64,000 bases of DNA from Puffinus mauretanicus. Taxonomy: Eukaryota > Chordata > Aves > Procellariiformes > Procellariidae. The stretch spans positions 4,216,001 to 4,280,000 of the forward strand of contig JAJKFH010000374.1 in NCBI GenBank assembly GCA_023333565.1. Direction: 5' to 3'. Of this stretch, positions 59,287-64,000 are shown piece by piece. The notes beneath the pieces were generated by a model, which saw nothing but the letters and a program-made list of their open reading frames with translations, had not been told where the DNA came from and searched no databases. The number at the start of each line of letters is the position of its first letter. Positions within the stretch are counted from its first letter, which is position 1. The position numbers were made by a program, and so were the translations under genes.

Positions 59287-60694
59287 GAAGCATGTCATTG
59301 ATGGAAATGAAAAGAGTTGGCTTCCCTAAGTTACTGTTCAACAAGTTACACCATGTCCCTAACCACATATACATCACTTGGCCCATCTTGATCTGACAAA
59401 ACAGGACTCTCATTCCCTAACATTCTTCCCATTCTATTTGGGAGGGAAGAAAGGTTTAACTGCTGCTGAATTTGGAAATTGAATTTGAAAATGAAATCTT
59501 GGAATTTTTTAACAGAGCATTTTAACTAATAATAAGGGATTTGTAACCAGGTGTTGTATGTTTTTTTTAATACATACTTTTTTTCCTTTAATTTTTCCAA
59601 ATGCAACCAAGTTGTCAGGAGAGAAGCTTGAATTAACTTATATAGTTTGCTGCTAGTATTCTGGATTTGACCTAAAATACAAAAATAAATAGTATAAAGA
59701 ATTTGTTTTCTGTCCTAAACAAACAACTGGGATAAAAAAAACCTGCTGAATGAAAGCTCTTCAGGTGGTATGAACTGACTTCAGCAGAGCTGCACAGATT
59801 TACCTTGGCTGAAAACCTGGCTCAAAATCAAATTCAATTCCACAGCAGAGGAAATGTCTTAAGACATTCAGAGGAAAAAACATACAAAGTAATATAAAAT
59901 ACCTGGCAGGGTCTGTTTAACAAAGATTGAACTTAATCATGTTCTAGAGAGGAGCTGGTTAAATCTTGTAATGAAGAGGTTATTGGTGTCGTTTGTTGTG
60001 GGTTCTTCAGCAATTATCTGGAATGTGGTTTGGATGGCATCGTTATACCCTCCCTCCCTCCAGCAGCACTTGAATCATCTTGTTGAATTTCAAGAGCCAC
60101 TAGAGAGAAGAGAGACCAAGGCTGGTGTCAGATCCTGGCTGACAAACCACATTGGTTTTGCAGTATCTCATGCATTGTAGCAGGATTGCAAAAAGCAATA
60201 TGGGGGTTCTGAGAACAAAACGCTCTTGTATTTCATTTACTCAGAAAGAGCATCAGAGTGATTAAGAATGGGTAAACCAGTCCAGAGAGATGGAGAACAT
60301 TCTCCTTTTCTTGACTGTTTGGCTGTTTCCAAAAAAGAACTGGGTTTAGAAACTGGTTTGGAAAACATTTGGTGCAGTCGTGCTATTCAATTGCTTTCAA
60401 TTTTGCATCAATGTAGATTCGACAAGTGAAAATGTCAGAACCCCAGTAGGAACATATTTTTTTTTGTTTGCACCAAAGAAAAGATAGATCCGGTTAAACA
60501 CAATGTTTGAATATACTCGGATTCCAAGGTATGTGCCTAGATGTAGATCTGAACATTTTCTGATTAAGTTTATCTTTGCTTGGAATTAAAAGGGGTCAAA
60601 ATGTTGTAAGTGAACATACTCCTCTGAGATTTAAAATGCAGTTTTGTGACAAAGGGTTCTGAACAAACATGAAAAGGTGATGGAAATATCAAAT
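59287..60694. other. Beta intron between LTR and CR1 fragment
   Basis: AT-rich sequence with A- and T-runs. Nothing recognisable. Confidence 0.6.
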
Positions 60695-61180
60695 TATATC
60701 CCAGGATATATCAGCAGACCTGTCATACTTCCAGTAGAAATAAGGAAGCATCAGTGCTATTGTGTACAACACTGGTGAGGATTCTTTTAGAAAATGTGTC
60801 TGGTTTTGGTCCCTCCTGTTCAAGAAAGATGAATTTGTTCTGGGACAGGTACAGAGAAGAGCTTCTAGGTTGTTGAGGAATGGAAAGTCCTTCACAGAAA
60901 ATTATTGTAAGAGAGTTTGATTTATTTAGCCTAGTAGAGCAAAGGCTAGGAGGGGAGGTGATTATTCCCTGTAACTACACCAATCAGTTAAGCACCAAGG
61001 AGGACAAGGGCTCTTTGAACTCAAAAAGGCAGTATAAATTTGAGATGGATAAATGGAATTCGGAGATGCGAGGAAGATTCCTAACCCTTACAGTGGTGGG
61101 TTTTTCGGACAGTTTCCGAAGAGAGGCGGGCAGGTGAAGAGAGTCAAAAAACTCTTTTTAAGATGGAGCTTGAAAATACT
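60695..61180 (+). mobile_element. CR1-like LINE fragment, old
   Basis: Landmarks run in CR1 order: ACACTGGTGAGGATTC, TCTGGTTTTGGTCCCTCCTG, TACAGAGAAGAGCTTCTAGG, then TTTAGCCTAGTAGAGCAAAG with GCTAGGAGGGGAGGTGAT. These correspond to the CR1 text around TTTAGCCTGGAGAAGAGAAGGCT. Small insertions and deletions have destroyed the reading frame. It may extend to about 61240. Confidence 0.75.
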
Positions 61181-64000
61181 GTTTCAAACAGAGCTGGTGT
61201 GGACAGAATGGACAGATGGAGAAAGATATGAGATCACTGTGCCTGAATCTGAAGTTGTTCAGACATGAATAAGATCAAGTCTAGAAGTTGCAGAGCTGTG
61301 ATAGCCTGGCACTGCGACCCAGATAATGAGACCTGTTGAGTGGGAGGATGTGTTAGTCTGGGCACAGCACCACAGTAATGTAGCTGTGGATCTGCAACTG
61401 GTTCATTTTAAGCCAGCTTTGAGCACAGAGAAGAGTAAGACATAGTTATGTCTTTTTGTACAGGCATACTCTGAGTTTGGCAGAATAAACACCATTCAGG
61501 CAAAAAGCCGTTTGTGCCATTTTTGTATACAAAGAGGGAAAGCTACAGTGTGATACTAAAGGCTTCTCGCGATGAACATAAAACCTTTCCCAGTACTCCC
61601 AGGCTGTGCCAACCCAGGGGTAGAACATTTATCTTCATCTTCAGCTTATGATTCCATGAATGGTAGCGAGGAACACTAATTGCAATGTTTATCAAGATAG
61701 CATGTTATGAATCTATGCTTTGGATTTCAGAGAGATGCAACTGCATAGCCTCCTTCTAAAGCCTCCTTCCTGCAAAGAGTATACATCCTGCATAGCTTTA
61801 TGTTTCTCTCACTTTCTGTCTTTCCCATGCTCTGAATTGTAATGGGGGACTTCACAACCTACAGTTAGGGGGACACTGGGGTGTGAAAGGGCCTGGCCAG
61901 GTGGCTGGTGGTGCAAGGTTTGGGTTTCAAACCCAGTTTTGGAATTCTCTCCACCTTCCAGGACCAAAAGAGCCTGAATCTGTTGACCATCAACACGTGC
62001 CGTTTATTTAGGGAGCGATGCAGAGGGGACAGATAGCTTGAAGAGGATTTAATGAATTGTTGATTAACGGAAGGAGGTTTTATTATTGTTTAATTATAGC
62101 TTTTCAATATACTTTGAAAGGCTTATGGATAATGGTAAAAGCTCTATAAACTCCAGAGTGTTTATGGGACCTTTGTCATCTGTTCTTCTTCCCTTTCCAC
62201 GTGGCACCGGGAATTTTTTCAGCCTTTGTTGACATGCTGACAGCTTCTCTGTCCTCTAACCTGCAGGAGACTGACAACTACTGCTGTGGGGACAGTTCTT
62301 CACTTAGGCAGGCTAAGATCCATACGCAAGTGTGGAATTGCAGTCCTCAAGGAAAATGCTATTTGAGCTGCATAATTAGAGGATAAATTGTTGTTTGTCA
62401 ACCGATAGAGAGTAAAGAAACCTATCTTTATCTAAAATTTTATCATTAGTTGAAGCAGAGGGAGGATTTTTAAGTTCAATTTCAATAAAGAGAAGATAAC
62501 ATAGAGCTGAAATTCTTAAATTAGCTGCTTTTATTGTAGTTAGTACTTTGGTTAACCTTTTTAATTTATCACTTAGTACAGGACAATTACCCACCATATG
62601 GAAATAAGCCAAGGTTATTGTATTAGTGAGATATGTTTGCAGTGTGCAGGCTGGAATGAAACCATATAGACTATGTTATCAGTTGGTGTAATAGTGGTAA
62701 CAGCTCTATTGAGAGCTCCAGGTAGATTTCAGACAGTGACCTCTTGTTCCTTCTTCAGTTCAGTGGTAGGTAGAGAAGTTCTCCTAAGGAAGCTTGACTT
62801 ACAATGATGAATGCTGTTCTTTCTTTAATTGAGAAGGGCCGATTGATAGGATAAAACGTTATGGATTTATTTCTATCATTTGATGTGACAAATCATCAAT
62901 TATCATTATCTAAATTAACACAGATTGGCATAAGGGCAGAAGAAGTAAATTACTTTATGGATTACCTCAAGTACAGTATACAAGTAATTTATTTGGCTTA
63001 ATAGATGGAATTTTTGACCTCGTAACCTGATGTATATAGGTGCCTTACGTTTCCACATGGAGATAATTATTATCCTCTCAATTCATTATTTTCCCATACC
63101 GTCTGTGTTCAGCAGATTCTGCTGATGGTTAAAGCACAAGAAAGGAGTATTGGAGATTGCAGAAGAAAGGAGGTAAATGCCAGTCCACTTCCATAATGAT
63201 AAAGAGTTATCAAGGGGTCATTTATTTTGTGTGACATTGGTTGACTTTCCAGTTTCTAGTGGAAAGAATTTTACTTTGCTGTAGACAAGCAGCTAGCCCA
63301 CTTCAAAAGGCACAAATAGTTTGTTGACATCCTTAATGACAGCTTCGGCTGAAAAGCTGAAGGAAACTCTGTCCTCTTTCTGGAAAATATGTCTCCCAAT
63401 GTAATACATTTGCAGGAATCACTAGGAATATCTCCTTTATAATCCAAGCTGTATCTGTTCTGTAGACTTCATATTCTGGGGGTGACAGTCTAGCACTCTG
63501 TACCAGTACTGATGCCACTGCAATTTGATCAAGTTGTATTGCAAATCACATTAGTCAAGACATCTTTGCACCACCCACGCATTCTTAAAGCAAATAGTTA
63601 TTTCCAAAGTACAGAAACTTATTTCAGTTCTTGCTAAATTACTGGCCCTTAATGCTGCAAACATTTTAAACAAAATTGCTCTCTCAGTCTTTCGTTATAT
63701 ATGAAGTAAAAACACCTATGCAGCTACCCTTGTGTTTTCCTCCACTCCCTTTTCTTCTGTGAGAGGAACTGAAGTGGAAGATGTGTTCTGATGCGGAACA
63801 GTTTGGGAAGGGGAAGAGGGGAGGTTGTGGAATTCCAATTACTGCAGCCATGCAGACTGGATGGAAAAAAGTTTAGGGTGGTTTGAAGAAGACAGTTTTG
63901 CTCTGAAAAAGGTGATGGTATCTAAGAGATCTTTTTTCTCCACTAAGCACAATGCACACGTACATGCCTAACTTTAAGCCTGTGCTTAAAGGTCTTGCAA
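61181..64000. other. Beta intron, 3' end of window
   Basis: No gene recognised. A short palindrome TGGGTTTCAAACCCA at 61921-61935 resembles a tRNA-type B box in isolation, but no tRNA fold surrounds it. Confidence 0.6.

Noticed and set aside
61918..61936. tRNA B-box-like text within a palindrome
   Set aside because: No A box at proper spacing and no cloverleaf can be drawn.
20449..64000. Second neurexin exon (shared LNS6 segment) inside the window
   Set aside because: I looked for the expected Ala-Gly-Ala-Thr-Tyr-Ile-Phe coding start after an acceptor and did not find it; it likely lies downstream.

Overview
The window looks like nuclear DNA from a bird, most likely a neoavian one. It is roughly 40-45% GC outside one CpG-rich block. 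It carries decayed CR1 LINE fragments, many old MIR/CORE-SINE remnants, and one fairly fresh ERVL-type solo LTR of a family I know from neoavian genomes, flanked by a 5-bp target duplication. There are no operons, prokaryotic genes, rRNA or tRNA genes, or CRISPR arrays. Almost all short open frames here are chance frames in intronic DNA.

The one protein-coding element I can support is on the + strand at 20199-20442. It is the beta-specific first coding exon of neurexin-3 (NRXN3-beta). It encodes 81 residues plus the first base of a split codon: a signal peptide, a serine-rich stretch, and the conserved His-rich beta segment ending [10 protein letters not shown], followed by a GT splice donor. 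The next neurexin exon, which continues the LNS6 domain, was not found in the remaining 43.5 kb. By known neurexin gene structure the whole window should lie inside a large intron of the NRXN3-alpha transcription unit, with the internal beta promoter at about 18.5-20.2 kb.

Layout: 1-18.5 kb is upstream intronic sequence with two CR1 fragments, several MIR remnants and a perfect 16-bp-arm hairpin at 13.67 kb. 18.5-20.2 kb is the promoter and 5' leader: two TATA-like elements, a CpG island, a G-quadruplex motif, an inverted CCAAT box paired with a perfect octamer, a very strong 3' splice-site signature, and three small upstream ORFs, the last ending two bases before the neurexin ATG. 20.4-21.1 kb is CpG-rich start of the beta intron. 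21.1-64 kb is intron with MIR remnants, short tandem duplications, a solo LTR at 58.7 kb and a CR1 remnant at 60.7 kb. A candidate unannotated exon at 24.12 kb has a good acceptor and is frame-compatible with the beta exon, but it is speculative.

I did not find a new multi-gene system. The observations most worth checking are the organisation of the NRXN3-beta leader (uORF chain plus TACTAAC splice acceptor), the candidate exon, the hairpin, and the promoter G-quadruplex and octamer modules.
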